Below, piece after piece: positions 25,133 through 33,910 of a DNA stretch of 48,050 bases. Numbering within the stretch: the first letter of the stretch is position 1; each line of letters opens with the position of its first letter. Below the pieces are notes generated by a model. That model was not told the DNA's origin and searched no databases. It saw only the letters and a program-made list of their open reading frames with translations. Both the position numbers and the translations under genes were made by a program. Source of the stretch: JAYYZW01 sp036339995 (GTDB lineage: Bacteria > Pseudomonadota > Gammaproteobacteria > Ga0077536); contig JAYYZW010000116.1 in assembly GCA_036339995.1 (NCBI GenBank), positions 1 through 48,050 on the forward strand, in the 5' to 3' direction.

Positions 25133-25537
25133 ATGGCTGCTAAGGAATTTGAAGCCGTTTTCTACGGCTGGCGCGACGCGCTCAACCAGGGGAATCTCGA
25201 CGGTGTCTACTCGGTCATGGACGAAGATATGGTGATTTTCGACGAAGACATTCCCTGGCGTTTCAACAAGGCCGATTTCATCGATCACATCGGCTTCCAC
25301 GTCCCCCTTTGGGAGTCATTTGCGTGGGTCCCGCGCGAACTCAGATTCCAGTCTCGCGGCTCGGTCGGAATCGTATCGGGTTACGCGACCTTCCGCGGCA
25401 AGCCGAAGGACTGTGGATTTCGGCAGCGCTTTATGGGGTTCACCCAAACCTGGCACAAGAGCAAGGGCGAGTGGACAATGATCTGCTGGCATCAGGGGCC
25501 GCTGCACGGACAGATCGACGGCGCATCACCCGGTTGA
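25133..25537 (+). CDS. SnoaL-like/NTF2-fold protein
   Basis: Seen: 134 residues from ATG at 25133, preceded by aggagcacagag; an upstream in-frame start lacks support. FEAVFYGWRDALNQGNLDGV and MDEDMVIFDEDIPW give the NTF2-fold beginning, and HKSKGEWTMICWHQG its final strands. Such proteins often act as ketosteroid-isomerase-like enzymes or hydrolases. Followed 31 bases later by an EthD-like gene, so a two-gene operon. Substrate unknown. Confidence 0.78.
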   Translation: MAAKEFEAVFYGWRDALNQGNLDGVYSVMDEDMVIFDEDIPWRFNKADFIDHIGFHVPLWESFAWVPRELRFQSRGSVGIVSGYATFRGKPKDCGFRQRFMGFTQTWHKSKGEWTMICWHQGPLHGQIDGASPG

Positions 25538-25568
25538 GATCATGAGCGACGTTTGAGGATAAAACGAC

Positions 25569-25871
25569 ATGTACAAGGTCATGGGTATCATCAAGAGGCC
25601 CGAAGGAATGGATTTCGAGGCATTCAAATCGTGGTGGCTAAAAGACCACGCGCCGAAGGTCAAGCAGTGGTCCGGATTGAAGGAATACCGGATCAATCTC
25701 TGCACGACACCGGATCAAGCGTTCGATGGCGTCGCTGAAGTCTGGTTTGAATCGCGCGAAGCGATGGAGCGGATTTTCTCGACGGCCGAGGGCGGGGCGG
25801 CGCGTGAGAGTGCGACCCTTGGCGCCTCCGAGCTCGCAATCCTCTTTACCGAAGAGCATATCGTGGTTTAA
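25569..25871 (+). CDS. EthD-family dimeric alpha/beta-barrel protein
   Basis: Seen: 100 residues, MYKVMGIIKRPEGMDFEAFK then WWLKDHAPKVKQWSGLKEYR, the characteristic EthD/ferredoxin-like plait start with the conserved DHAP. gaggataaaacgac precedes the ATG. EthD-like proteins accompany degradative oxygenases; a few are lactone or decarboxylating isomerases. Function here unknown; paired with the SnoaL-like gene. Confidence 0.82.
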   Translation: MYKVMGIIKRPEGMDFEAFKSWWLKDHAPKVKQWSGLKEYRINLCTTPDQAFDGVAEVWFESREAMERIFSTAEGGAARESATLGASELAILFTEEHIVV

Positions 25872-25892
25872 CGGGCGATCCGGAAGCAGATC

Positions 25893-25916
25893 TGTAGGAG
25901 CGCGCGGCAGCCGATC
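25893..25916. repeat. Degenerate REP-like sequence
   Basis: tgtaggagcgcgcggcagccgatc resembles the REP-like copies at 19341 and 36173 but has lost pairing. Low confidence. Confidence 0.35.
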
Positions 25917-25999
25917 ACCCGAAATCTATCTAGATTTTGCGTCCATTTCCTTGTCGCTGCGTCTTATAGACTGAACGAAGCAACAGGAGCAGCCGAAGC

Positions 26000-26437
26000 A
26001 TACGATTACAATTAGCGCTGAACGTGGCGGATCTCGAACAAGCCGTCGCCTATTACTCAAAGCTGTTCGATGCAGAGTCGCATAAACGGAGACCCGGCTA
26101 CGCGAATTTCGCGATCGACAAGCCGCCACTGAAACTTGTCTTGTTAGAAAATCCGGATGCGCACGAGCGGCTGAATCACTTGGGCGTTGAGGTCTTTCAC
26201 GCTGAAGAAGTCGATATTGCCGCACGGCGCTTGTTCGCGGCCCGCCTTCTCGCGAAAACGGAGCATGAATCGACCTGCTGCTACGCGACTCAGGACAAAG
26301 TCTGGTCGCACGAGCCGCAGGGGGTACGATGGGAATGGTACCGGATCACCGATGATGATCCGATCGAAAAACGCCCAGCGGCGCGGGTGCAACAGGAAGA
26401 CGGGCGTGACCATGCGCAAGGCGTTTGTTGTACCTAG
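26000..26437 (+). CDS. ArsI/CadI-like VOC protein with altered metal site and unusual start
   Basis: Seen: a VOC protein of ArsI/CadI type: YSKLFDAESHKRRPGYANFA, LNHLGVEV (His kept), ESTCCYATQDKVWSHEPQG with the vicinal Cys pair, and VRWEWYRI (Glu kept). In ArsI the first iron ligand is a His in the opening strand; here that strand reads RLQLALNVADLEQ, with Gln. The homology starts at codon ATA 26000, ten bases after aggag; the only standard start is GTG 26024 without a ribosome site, so an ATG-to-ATA change is likely. Family: ArsI cleaves C-As bonds of organoarsenicals using Fe(II). Inference: activity impaired or lost. A broken sigma factor follows. Confidence 0.65.
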   Translation: MRLQLALNVADLEQAVAYYSKLFDAESHKRRPGYANFAIDKPPLKLVLLENPDAHERLNHLGVEVFHAEEVDIAARRLFAARLLAKTEHESTCCYATQDKVWSHEPQGVRWEWYRITDDDPIEKRPAARVQQEDGRDHAQGVCCT

Positions 26438-26466
26438 GCCGAACAACCGTGGAAACTGCCCCGGCT

Positions 26467-26952
26467 GACGATGTCGTCGGCGATATCCTCCTTCGCCTGG
26501 TTCAGCATTGAGGAGATCTGGAACACGCACGCAAACCGCTGACGTGGATCGTGCGCGTAGCGACCAACGCCATAACGGATCATTATCGGCGGCATTCCGC
26601 AGAGCGACGCATGCTCGCCCGCGTCACCGACGACCCGTCGGGATCGAGCATGGCCGCTGAACCCGGCGATGATTCGCAAGCTGGGCTGGCCCAATGTCTC
26701 GTCCCGCTTATCCGCGGGCTGCCCGAAAAATACAGCGAGGCATTGCTGCTGACCGAAATCGGGGGTTTGACGCAGACCGCGGCAGTCGCGCGCCTGGGCG
26801 TGTTGCCTGCGACGATGAAATCCCGAGTACAGCGCGGCTGCGCCAGGCTCAAACAGGCGCTGCTGCACTGTTGCGAGATCGAAGTCGATCGCCGTGGCGG
26901 AGTCGTCGATTACGCCGAGCACACGCGACGCAGTGCATGCGAGGAATGTTGA
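26467..26952 (+). pseudogene. SigZ-like ECF sigma factor, truncated and interrupted by TGA
   Basis: Seen: region 2 begins at ADDVVGDILLRLVQH, then an in-frame TGA at 26509-26511, then LTWIVRVATNAITDHYRRHS, region 4 with LPEKYSEALLLTEIGGLTQT (helix-turn-helix ATMKSRVQRGCARLKQAL) and a Cys-rich tail ending RRSACEEC, the SigZ-type signature. The expected first 40-50 residues (region 1.2/2.1) are missing upstream. From GTG 26551 a 133-residue fragment is still open but has lost most of the -10 binding part. Inference: non-functional relic. Confidence 0.75.
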
Positions 26953-27041
26953 TGCCGTAAGCAAGCGCCTAGGTAATAGAGGTCACCGTAGCAGAACGGT
27001 GGCGGAAATTACGGGTTAGGCCTGCGCGCTTTACGCATAGA

Positions 27042-29696
27042 ATGGGCCGCATGCTGAACCCGACACCGACCACGGTCTATCTCAGAGACTACGCGCCGCC
27101 GCCTTTTCTGATCTCCAAGGTCGAACTAGACATCGACATTCGCGAAGACCACGCCGTCGTCAAGGCTTCGCTCGCGATATCGCGCAATCCCCGGGCTGCC
27201 GACGTCGATGCGCCGCTGTCGCTAGACGGTGAAGAACTCGAACTTCTCTCCGTGTCCATCGATGGCCGTAGACTGCAAACGACCGACTATGATCTCGATC
27301 GGGAACATCTGCGGATCGCCGAAGTTCCGGACACCTTTATCTTTGAAACCGAGGTGCGTATCCGCCCGGACGAGAACACCCAGTTGATGGGTCTTTACGC
27401 CTCGCGCGACGGGTACTTCACCCAGTGCGAAGCGGAAGGCTTCCGCCGCATCACGTTTTTCATCGACCGGCCAGACGTGATGTCACGTTACACGACCACC
27501 ATCCATGCCGAGCGGGACAGCTGTCCGCTGCTGCTCTCCAACGGGAACCTCGAGAGCGAGGGTGATGACGAAGGCGGGCGGCACTGGGCGCGTTGGGTCG
27601 ATCCCTTTCCGAAACCATCCTATCTGTTCGCGATGGTAGCGGCCCACCTCGACTGTCTGGAGGACAACTTCGTTACTGCTTCGGGCCGGCAGGTCAAACT
27701 CCTGGTATATGTCGAGCCGGGCAAGCTCGATCAATGTACGTTCGCCATGAACGCACTCAAATCCGCGATGAAGTGGGACGAAGACGTCTTCGGCCTGGAA
27801 CTCGATCTCGACCAGTACATGATCGTCGCGGTCAGCGATTTCAACATGGGCGCGATGGAGAACAAGGGACTCAACATCTTCAACACGAAATACGTACTGG
27901 CGCGCGCCGACACCGCAACCGACTTCGACTTCATGATGCTCGACCGCGTGATCGCGCACGAATACTTCCACAACTGGACCGGCAACCGGGTCACCTGCCG
28001 CGATTGGTTTCAGCTCAGCCTCAAGGAAGGTCTTACCGTGTTCCGGGATCAGCAGTATGGCGGCGACCGTTACTCCGAGGCGGTTCAACGCATACAGGAA
28101 GTGCGCGGCCTGCGCGCGGGACAGTTTCCCGAAGACGCCGGGCCGATGGCCCATCCGGTACGTCCCGATGCCTACATCGAGATCAGCAATTTCTATACCG
28201 CGACTGTCTACAACAAAGGCGCCGAGGTAGTACGCATGATCCACACGCTGCTAGGGGCGGACGGCTTTCGTCGAGGTATGGATCTCTATTTCGAACGGCA
28301 CGACGGCGAGGCGGTGCGCACCGAGGAATTCGTGAGCGCGATGCAGGATGCCTCGGGCGTCAATCTCGGCCCGTTTCAGCGTTGGTATGACCAGGGCGGG
28401 ACGCCGGTCGTGAGCGCGCGCGGAAAATACGATGCGGAACAAAAGCAATACGTGCTCGAACTCGAACAGTCTTGCCCGCCGACGCCTGGACAGGACGAGA
28501 AGGCACCGTTTCACATTCCCATCGCGCTCGGGCTCGTCGACCGTGCGGGACATGATCTGCCGCTGCAACTGGCAGATGAAAAGCAAGCTGAGGGTACGAC
28601 GCGCGTCCTCGCCTTGACCCATGATACGGCTCGCCTGACGTTCATCAACATACCGGAGCCCCCGGTACCTTCGTTGCTGCGCGGGTTTTCTGCGCCCGTC
28701 ACCCTGCGCTTCGATTACAGCGATGCGGAACTCGCTCACCTGATGGCACACGACAGCGATCCCTTCAACCGCTGGGAAGCCGGCCAGCGCCTGGCGCTCG
28801 ATGTTCTGGTGCGCGGCATCGCCGCTTATCGCTCGCAAGATGAACCGGAAGTCCCGCCGGCCTTCGTCGACGCCTTCGCGCGCGTGTTGGCCGACGGCGG
28901 CGAAGATCCGGCGTTTACGGCCGAAGCGCTGGCACTGCCGGGTGCCGATTATCTGGCCGAACAGCTCGAGGAAGTGGATCCGGAGGCGATACTCGCGGTA
29001 CGGACGGCGCTTCGCTGCCACGTGGCGCGGTGTCTCGAAGCTGAGCTCGACGCGGCCTACGCGGCGTACGTCGTCGAGGGCGAATACAGTCCGGACGCGG
29101 TGTCGGCCGGCCGCCGCAGCCTGCGCAACCAGTGTCTGTCCTACCTGATGGAACTCGACACGCCCGAGATCCGGGCCCGCGCGCTAGCGCAGCTCAACAC
29201 GGCGGACAACATGACCGATGCAATGGCAGCCCTGGGCGCCCTCGCGGACTACGACTGTCCGGAGCGCATCGAAGCACTGGCCGGGTTTTACGAGAAATGG
29301 CGGGACGAGACGCTGGTCATCGACAAATGGTTTTCCGTGCAGGCGCGATCGCGCCTGCCGGGAACGCTCGACGAAGTGCGCCACCTCATGCAGCATCCCG
29401 CCTACGATAGTACGAACCCCAATCGCATCCGCGCCGTCGTTGGTGCTTTCTGTCATGGCAACCATGCGCGCTTCCACGCGGCCGACGGGGCCGGCTACGC
29501 GTTCGCGGCCGATCAGGTCATCACACTCGATGCCGTCAACGCGCAGCTAGCGGCGCGGCTTACGCGCGCTTTCGATCGCTGGCGCAAATTCGATGCCGCG
29601 AGACAAGAACACGCACGGCGAGCGCTCGAACGCATTCGCGATACCTCGGGTTTGTCAAAAGACAGTTATGAGGTAGTTTCGCGAACCTTGAATTGA
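27042..29696 (+). CDS. pepN: Aminopeptidase N (M1 family)
   Basis: Seen: 884 residues, near the about 870 of proteobacterial PepN. The substrate-anchoring motif GAMEN is at 270-274, the zinc site HEYFHNWTGNR at 306-316 and the third ligand Glu329 in SLKEGLTVF. N-terminus VYLRDYAPPPFLISKVELDI fits PepN; ATG at 27051 would also fit and neither has a clear ribosome site. The C-terminal half is the helical PepN-specific domain. Role: cytoplasmic removal of N-terminal amino acids. Its stop overlaps the possible TTG start of the next gene, suggesting coupling. Confidence 0.95.
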   Translation: MGRMLNPTPTTVYLRDYAPPPFLISKVELDIDIREDHAVVKASLAISRNPRAADVDAPLSLDGEELELLSVSIDGRRLQTTDYDLDREHLRIAEVPDTFIFETEVRIRPDENTQLMGLYASRDGYFTQCEAEGFRRITFFIDRPDVMSRYTTTIHAERDSCPLLLSNGNLESEGDDEGGRHWARWVDPFPKPSYLFAMVAAHLDCLEDNFVTASGRQVKLLVYVEPGKLDQCTFAMNALKSAMKWDEDVFGLELDLDQYMIVAVSDFNMGAMENKGLNIFNTKYVLARADTATDFDFMMLDRVIAHEYFHNWTGNRVTCRDWFQLSLKEGLTVFRDQQYGGDRYSEAVQRIQEVRGLRAGQFPEDAGPMAHPVRPDAYIEISNFYTATVYNKGAEVVRMIHTLLGADGFRRGMDLYFERHDGEAVRTEEFVSAMQDASGVNLGPFQRWYDQGGTPVVSARGKYDAEQKQYVLELEQSCPPTPGQDEKAPFHIPIALGLVDRAGHDLPLQLADEKQAEGTTRVLALTHDTARLTFINIPEPPVPSLLRGFSAPVTLRFDYSDAELAHLMAHDSDPFNRWEAGQRLALDVLVRGIAAYRSQDEPEVPPAFVDAFARVLADGGEDPAFTAEALALPGADYLAEQLEEVDPEAILAVRTALRCHVARCLEAELDAAYAAYVVEGEYSPDAVSAGRRSLRNQCLSYLMELDTPEIRARALAQLNTADNMTDAMAALGALADYDCPERIEALAGFYEKWRDETLVIDKWFSVQARSRLPGTLDEVRHLMQHPAYDSTNPNRIRAVVGAFCHGNHARFHAADGAGYAFAADQVITLDAVNAQLAARLTRAFDRWRKFDAARQEHARRALERIRDTSGLSKDSYEVVSRTLN

Positions 29697-30352
29697 ACGA
29701 AAGGCCGAGGAGGCGCAGCGAAAGCCGTCTCTTGGTTCGGAACGCTCTTTTAGCGCTCGAGGCAGCAGGGCCATTGAATCAATACCAGAACTTTGCAGAA
29801 CTCGCCGCGCGACAGACCGCGGATCGCGATTACCGGATCACCGTCACGCGCCGACCGGCGAGCCGGATCGCCGTCATCGCGCCGCACGCCGGCAGTATCG
29901 AGCGGCGGACTTCGCACATCGCGCGCGCGATCGCGGGCGACGATTTCAATCTCTACTTGTTCGAAGGCCTCGATTCGAACGGCAGCTTCGAGCCGCTGCA
30001 CGTCGCCAGCCATCAATTCGACGAACCCGCGTGCTTGAGCCTCATCGCGGATTGCACGACTGTCCTAGCCGTCCACGGCTGCCATCTCAGCCAGGAGTGT
30101 GCCTATCTCGGCGGCCTCGACGAAGATTTGAAGCACCGCGTGGCTGAGGCGATCCGGAACGCCGGTGTTCCGGTCTATACCGATGGTCACGACTACCCGG
30201 GGATGCACCCGCGGAACATCTGCAACCGCGGCGCGAGGAGCCGCGGCGTGCAATTGGAGATGAGCGATTCGCTGCGCGGCGGCGTCCGCGAGGCCGATGT
30301 CATCGACAAGGTGAGGAAAGTGCTGCTGGATTGCGAACCGATCAACTCATAA
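29693..30352 (+). CDS. Poly-gamma-glutamate hydrolase family protein
   Basis: Seen: up to 219 residues; the homology begins at YQNFAELAARQTADRDYRI (about 31-49), followed by IAVIAPHAGSIERRTSHIAR, LHVASHQFDEP and VLAVHGCHLSQE, the pattern of the zinc-dependent PghP/phage-type poly-gamma-glutamate hydrolases. No ATG exists near the N-terminus; TTG at 29693 overlapping the pepN stop, or TTG at 29733 or 29774, must serve. Role: hydrolysis of gamma-linked glutamate chains or a related amide. Pairing with an aminopeptidase hints at peptide scavenging (inference). Confidence 0.78.
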   Translation: MNERPRRRSESRLLVRNALLALEAAGPLNQYQNFAELAARQTADRDYRITVTRRPASRIAVIAPHAGSIERRTSHIARAIAGDDFNLYLFEGLDSNGSFEPLHVASHQFDEPACLSLIADCTTVLAVHGCHLSQECAYLGGLDEDLKHRVAEAIRNAGVPVYTDGHDYPGMHPRNICNRGARSRGVQLEMSDSLRGGVREADVIDKVRKVLLDCEPINS

Positions 30353-30402
30353 GCCGGCCGGGGGGTGCGGAGATACCGCAGCCCCCTGCATCGAGCCCGG
30401 GA

Positions 30403-30723
30403 TCACTTACTACTCATCTCCTTCAGGTCCGCGGCCCAGTTTTCGTATGGACGCAGCGGAATCCAGCGGGTGTTCTGCGCCATTTCGTGATGACCTTGCT
30501 GCCAGATCGGGAGTGCGTGTAACGCGGCATCCATCGCATCTCCATCCGGCAGATCGAACACGCCGATTACCTGGTACTGTCCAGCGGCTTTCCACAAATG
30601 CTTGATGGCGCCCTCCTTGAGCGCAGCCGTCGCGGTGACCGCTTCATCGTTCCAGATTTTGATAAATTCATCGTTGGACATCCCGTCGGGCTTGACTACG
30701 TCAGTTATGAAAAGCATGAGCAT
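30403..30723 (-). CDS. Muconolactone-isomerase-like small protein
   Basis: Seen: 106 residues from ATG at 30723, with aaaggagaaaccaagc upstream. MLMLFITDVVKPDGMSNDEF is a ferredoxin-like beta-alpha start; LKEGAIKHLWKAAGQYQVIG and ALPIWQQGHHEM follow CatC-type muconolactone delta-isomerase (family hallmark HIWRIAGQY / LPLF). Role: possible lactone isomerase; true CatC activity unproven as no other catechol-pathway gene is present. Divergent from the deazaflavin-type gene at 30833, sharing a 109-base promoter region. Confidence 0.78.
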   Translation of the reverse strand: MLMLFITDVVKPDGMSNDEFIKIWNDEAVTATAALKEGAIKHLWKAAGQYQVIGVFDLPDGDAMDAALHALPIWQQGHHEMAQNTRWIPLRPYENWAADLKEMSSK

Positions 30724-30832
30724 GCTTGGTTTCTCCTTTTCGTCGGTTGGATCTGATATCACATTGGGATCGCGTAGTCTGACATCGAATCCAGTACGAT
30801 GCGCCCATAACCATAATTCGGAGGATGAAGAT

Positions 30833-31291
30833 ATGACCGACCCCATCATTGAAATGAGCACCACTGGTTGGATCGCGAAACACCGCAAGCAATATCAGGA
30901 AGACGGCGACGCCGGCCATATGTGGGACTCGAGTGCCGCCGGCGGCCCCGGACTGCTGCCCACCCTGCTATTGACGACAACCGGCCGGAAATCCGGCACC
31001 GAAAGCATCATGCCCCTGCTCTACGGCAAGATCGACGGTGGCTACGCCGTCATCGCTTCCAAGGGTGGCGCGCCCAAGCACCCCGGCTGGTACCACAACA
31101 TGAAGGCGCAGGGTGAAGTCACTGTGCAGATTGCCAATGATATTTTTCAAGCGAACGTGCGCACTGCTGAAAGCGAGGAGCGTGCGGCGATCTGGAAACA
31201 GATGACCGACATGTACCCGCCCTACGCCGACTACCAGGTCAAGGCCGGCGACCGTGAGATCCCCGTCATTGTGCTGGAGCGGATCGGCTGA
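30833..31291 (+). CDS. Deazaflavin-dependent nitroreductase family oxidoreductase (DDN-like)
   Basis: Seen: 152 residues from ATG at 30833, with ggaggatgaagat upstream. The split-barrel pattern of Ddn proteins is clear: TLLLTTTGRKSGTESIMPLL, YAVIASKGGAPKHPGWYHNM, then VTVQIANDIFQANVRTAE and DREIPVIVLERIG. Family: members bind coenzyme F420 or flavin and reduce quinones, nitro groups or unsaturated substrates. Start differs from the longest frame, which extends into the neighbour's promoter. Its presence with several LLM genes supports possible F420 use in this organism (inference). Confidence 0.9.
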   Translation: MTDPIIEMSTTGWIAKHRKQYQEDGDAGHMWDSSAAGGPGLLPTLLLTTTGRKSGTESIMPLLYGKIDGGYAVIASKGGAPKHPGWYHNMKAQGEVTVQIANDIFQANVRTAESEERAAIWKQMTDMYPPYADYQVKAGDREIPVIVLERIG

Positions 31292-31443
31292 GGCGGCGGG
31301 CTACCCCGACCTGAGCTTCCTGGAAGGCGTCCGGATTGGTCTGTAGCTTCGACCGCGTATCGATCGCGGCCGTCGCAATCCAAGCTTGCGGGTAGTATCG
31401 CAAGCCTTGAGTGCAAGCTGGCACTAGGGCGGGGAATAAGCTC

Positions 31444-31941
31444 TCAACGCGCAGTGGCTGCCGCTTTGATCTGCGCGCCCACCCGCTTGCGCGCCTGCAT
31501 GCTGGCGTTCGGCGTGATGAAGTCGGCAGTAAAGCCCAGATACCGTTCAGCCGTCAGGTTGCCACCGACATAAGCGTGGTAGAGCCAGCCATACGCCTGC
31601 CCGTAATCCCGCGCGACTCCAAATCCGCGCAGATACATGACGCCGAGGTTGCGCTGCGCGTCGGCGTTCTGCGCCAATGCCGCCTGCTCGAACCATTTGG
31701 CCGCGGCGACGAGGTCGCGGTCCGTACCCAAACCGAGGTAGTAATGGATCCCGATGAAATTGCGGGCCGCCGGGTCGCCGGCGTCCGCGCGCGGGCCGAA
31801 TAGTTTCAGAGAATCTTCGTAATCCCCGGCACGAAACCGTTCCAGCGGGTCGTCGCTGCCGGCACAGCCTGCCAGAAAGTATCCGAATGTGAGAATGATC
31901 GAGACGGCATAGCGCCTGCAGATCGAGTGAAAGGAACTCAT
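31444..31941 (-). CDS. Sel1-repeat lipoprotein
   Basis: Seen: about 165 residues from ATG at 31941 (31953 also possible; no clear ribosome site). N-terminal signal with YAVSIILTFGYFLAGCAGSD and lipobox LAGC predicts a lipid-anchored, exported protein. Two Sel1/TPR-like repeats follow: DPAARNFIGIHYYLGLGTDR and ADAQRNLGVMYLRGFGVARD, then a partial third (YLGFTADFI). Such proteins scaffold protein interactions at the envelope. The frame stays open far upstream but without family character. Confidence 0.85.
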   Translation of the reverse strand: MSSFHSICRRYAVSIILTFGYFLAGCAGSDDPLERFRAGDYEDSLKLFGPRADAGDPAARNFIGIHYYLGLGTDRDLVAAAKWFEQAALAQNADAQRNLGVMYLRGFGVARDYGQAYGWLYHAYVGGNLTAERYLGFTADFITPNASMQARKRVGAQIKAAATAR

Positions 31942-32117
31942 CGGCCGCACCATGATGGAATCGCATTGAACGGGAATCATACCGACAAGTCCACAATAGA
32001 CCCCTTGCTGCGGCGTTCGTTTGCCGGCAGCAAACTTTGGCAAGGACCGAACTAGGTGAACTTCATATAATCCAGTAGCGTGGTCGCTTAAAGCGGTCGA
32101 TACGATCGGGGAATTAA

Positions 32118-32939
32118 ATGATGAAAATTGGCACGATGCTGCGAAACATGGGCCCCGAGGCGAACGCCGAATGTCTACTACACTGCGCCCGCTACGCCGA
32201 GGAGCTGGGCCTGGATCACATCTGGACGGTCGACCATATCGCGATTCCACCGGATGATGCTGAAGGATCCGACGGCCGCTACCTCGACCCGCTCGCCACG
32301 CTCGCCTTTCTCGCGGCGGCCACACGGACGATCGATCTCGGCGTGTCGGTACTGGTGCTGCCCTACCGCCCTGCGCTGCCGACGGCGAAGTGGGTGGCGA
32401 CTATCCAGGAACTCTCCGGCGGACGATTTCACCTCGGTGTCGGCTGCGGCTGGATGAAGCCTGAGTTCAAAGCCCTTGAGGTCGATCGGAGCAGGCGTGG
32501 CGCCATCACCAACCAGGTCATCGCGTTCATTCGTGCTTGTTTCGATGCCGACGACGACATCGTGGAGTCGAACGGCCAACCCTTCTTGTTTCGTCCGCGC
32601 CCGGCGTGTCCCCCGATCTACGTCGGCGGTATGAATCCGCCGGCGCTCAGGCGGGCGGTGCAAATGGGCGACGGCTGGATGCCGATGGGCCTCGATGCGG
32701 ACGTTCTGCGCCCCAAGGTGCAGGAATTATCGGATCTGGCCGCCAGCGCGGATAGAAAATGTGCTGAAATCGTGGTCCTCGGTGGTCTTCCGGAAGACCA
32801 GTCCGAGGCCGAAGACCGGCTGTCGGCCTGTGCAGAACTCGGCATGACACAGTACATCCAGGCATCGCGTTATCGCAGCGAAGGTGAGTTCGATCGCCTG
32901 GCCGAACGCTTGGCCGATCTGAAAACGCGCCTCAAGTGA
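32118..32939 (+). CDS. LLM-class oxidoreductase, probable F420-dependent type
   Basis: Seen: 273 residues, compact luciferase-like barrel. LGLDHIWTVDHIAIP (about 30-44), IDLGVSVLVLPYRPALPTAK, ELSGGRFHLGVGCGWMKPEF and PPIYVGGMNPPALRRA fit the Rv2161c-like F420-dependent LLM group. Two adjacent ATGs; ggggaat precedes them. Cofactor choice is family inference. Stands alone; substrate unknown. Confidence 0.88.
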   Translation: MMKIGTMLRNMGPEANAECLLHCARYAEELGLDHIWTVDHIAIPPDDAEGSDGRYLDPLATLAFLAAATRTIDLGVSVLVLPYRPALPTAKWVATIQELSGGRFHLGVGCGWMKPEFKALEVDRSRRGAITNQVIAFIRACFDADDDIVESNGQPFLFRPRPACPPIYVGGMNPPALRRAVQMGDGWMPMGLDADVLRPKVQELSDLAASADRKCAEIVVLGGLPEDQSEAEDRLSACAELGMTQYIQASRYRSEGEFDRLAERLADLKTRLK

Positions 32940-32992
32940 GCGAATGGATTGTCGATTCGGACGCAATCGAGCGAACAGATCGAACCGACGCT

Positions 32993-33295
32993 TCAGTCGT
33001 TCCGCGCCCGATAGAACCGCCAGAAACTCAGCGCCAGCAGAAATAATTCCAAGTGGACCGCGATCATCGGCGGCCAGCCCATGATATACAGCACGTCGTT
33101 GGCAAGTCCGGCTTGAACGGTGTTCCCCCGAAATCGGCCGCCACCAGCGTTCCGAATTTCTCGTAGGGATTCATCTGGGCGGCTTCGGCTTCATGCATGA
33201 GGCGGGTCTCGAATTCATGCAAGCCGCCGACATGATCGTAGTGAATGTGGGTTGTTACGGCGTCGAGCGGCTTGTCGAGCAAGCGCGGCGCCTCG
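32993..33295 (-). pseudogene. Debris of a metallo-beta-lactamase-fold hydrolase and a membrane protein
   Basis: Seen: leftward, LLDKPLDAVTTHIHYDHVGG followed by LHEFETRLMHEAEAAQMNPY (about 33150-33295) is the HxHxDH core and neighbouring part of an MBL-fold hydrolase, without start or C-terminus. Just beyond it, in another frame (about 32993-33095), is DVLYIMGWPPMIAVHLELFL and an Arg-rich end, the C-terminal helix of a membrane protein. Neither is complete. Both sit directly behind the RidA-like gene. Confidence 0.65.
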
Positions 33296-33703
33296 TCAGC
33301 CCACGACCGCGAAACCCGTGATCTCGACCATCTGTCCGGGAACGAACAAGCCCTTGATCTCGACCCAGGTACTGGTCGGCGGGTATTCACGGAACACGTC
33401 GACGAAAATATCCGCCGTCTTGTGCAATTCTTTCATATCGGTGCCGTACACCGTGTGAGCTACCCAGTTTTCGAGGCCCACCCCCTCGGCGGCAAGACAG
33501 CCCTTGAGCACCTCGAGACAGAAACTGACCTGCGCCCTGATGTCATTTTCCCCAACCAATTCGATATTGTCGTTACTCCCTCGCAAAGGGGCGATGCCGG
33601 ACAGGTAAATATTGTTACCGGCCTTGATCGTCTGGGTAAACGCATACGCCTCGAACACGTCGTTCGAGAGGTAACCAACGTCAGGATTGCTTCGCGTAAC
33701 CAT
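33296..33703 (-). CDS. RidA/YjgF-family protein without the catalytic arginine
   Basis: Seen: 135 residues, standard RidA length. FTQTIKAGNNIYLSGIAPLR and ADIFVDVFREYPPTSTWVEI show the fold. In imine deaminases the PxR-xxVEV motif supplies the catalytic Arg; here PPTSTWVEIKGLF has Thr at that place. Start supported by ggagataacac. Inference: a RidA subgroup with another function rather than 2-iminopropanoate deamination. Abuts MBL debris. Confidence 0.85.
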   Translation of the reverse strand: MVTRSNPDVGYLSNDVFEAYAFTQTIKAGNNIYLSGIAPLRGSNDNIELVGENDIRAQVSFCLEVLKGCLAAEGVGLENWVAHTVYGTDMKELHKTADIFVDVFREYPPTSTWVEIKGLFVPGQMVEITGFAVVG

Positions 33704-33910
33704 GTGTTATCTCCAGTTGTTGTTAAGCGTCGTCAAATAGCAGGAAGCCGGGGAGGAAAGTATAGCTAAATAGATCGCGCTGTATTTCAATTTGTGATTC
33801 AATCGGAATCGATCGAATCCACGCCGAGCACGCTCGAAGCGGCTTAACTCGGCTTGTGCTTTCCTCGCGGCGTCTCTGTCACCGCGCGGCACGACACCAG
33901 GAGGCGGCTG

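Noticed and set aside
27483..28244. Long minus-strand frame inside pepN
   Set aside because: Antisense shadow of a GC-rich gene; no motif, no ribosome site.
30602..30832. N-terminal extension of the Ddn-like protein
   Set aside because: It covers the neighbour's start region and lacks family residues; ATG 30833 has ggagg.
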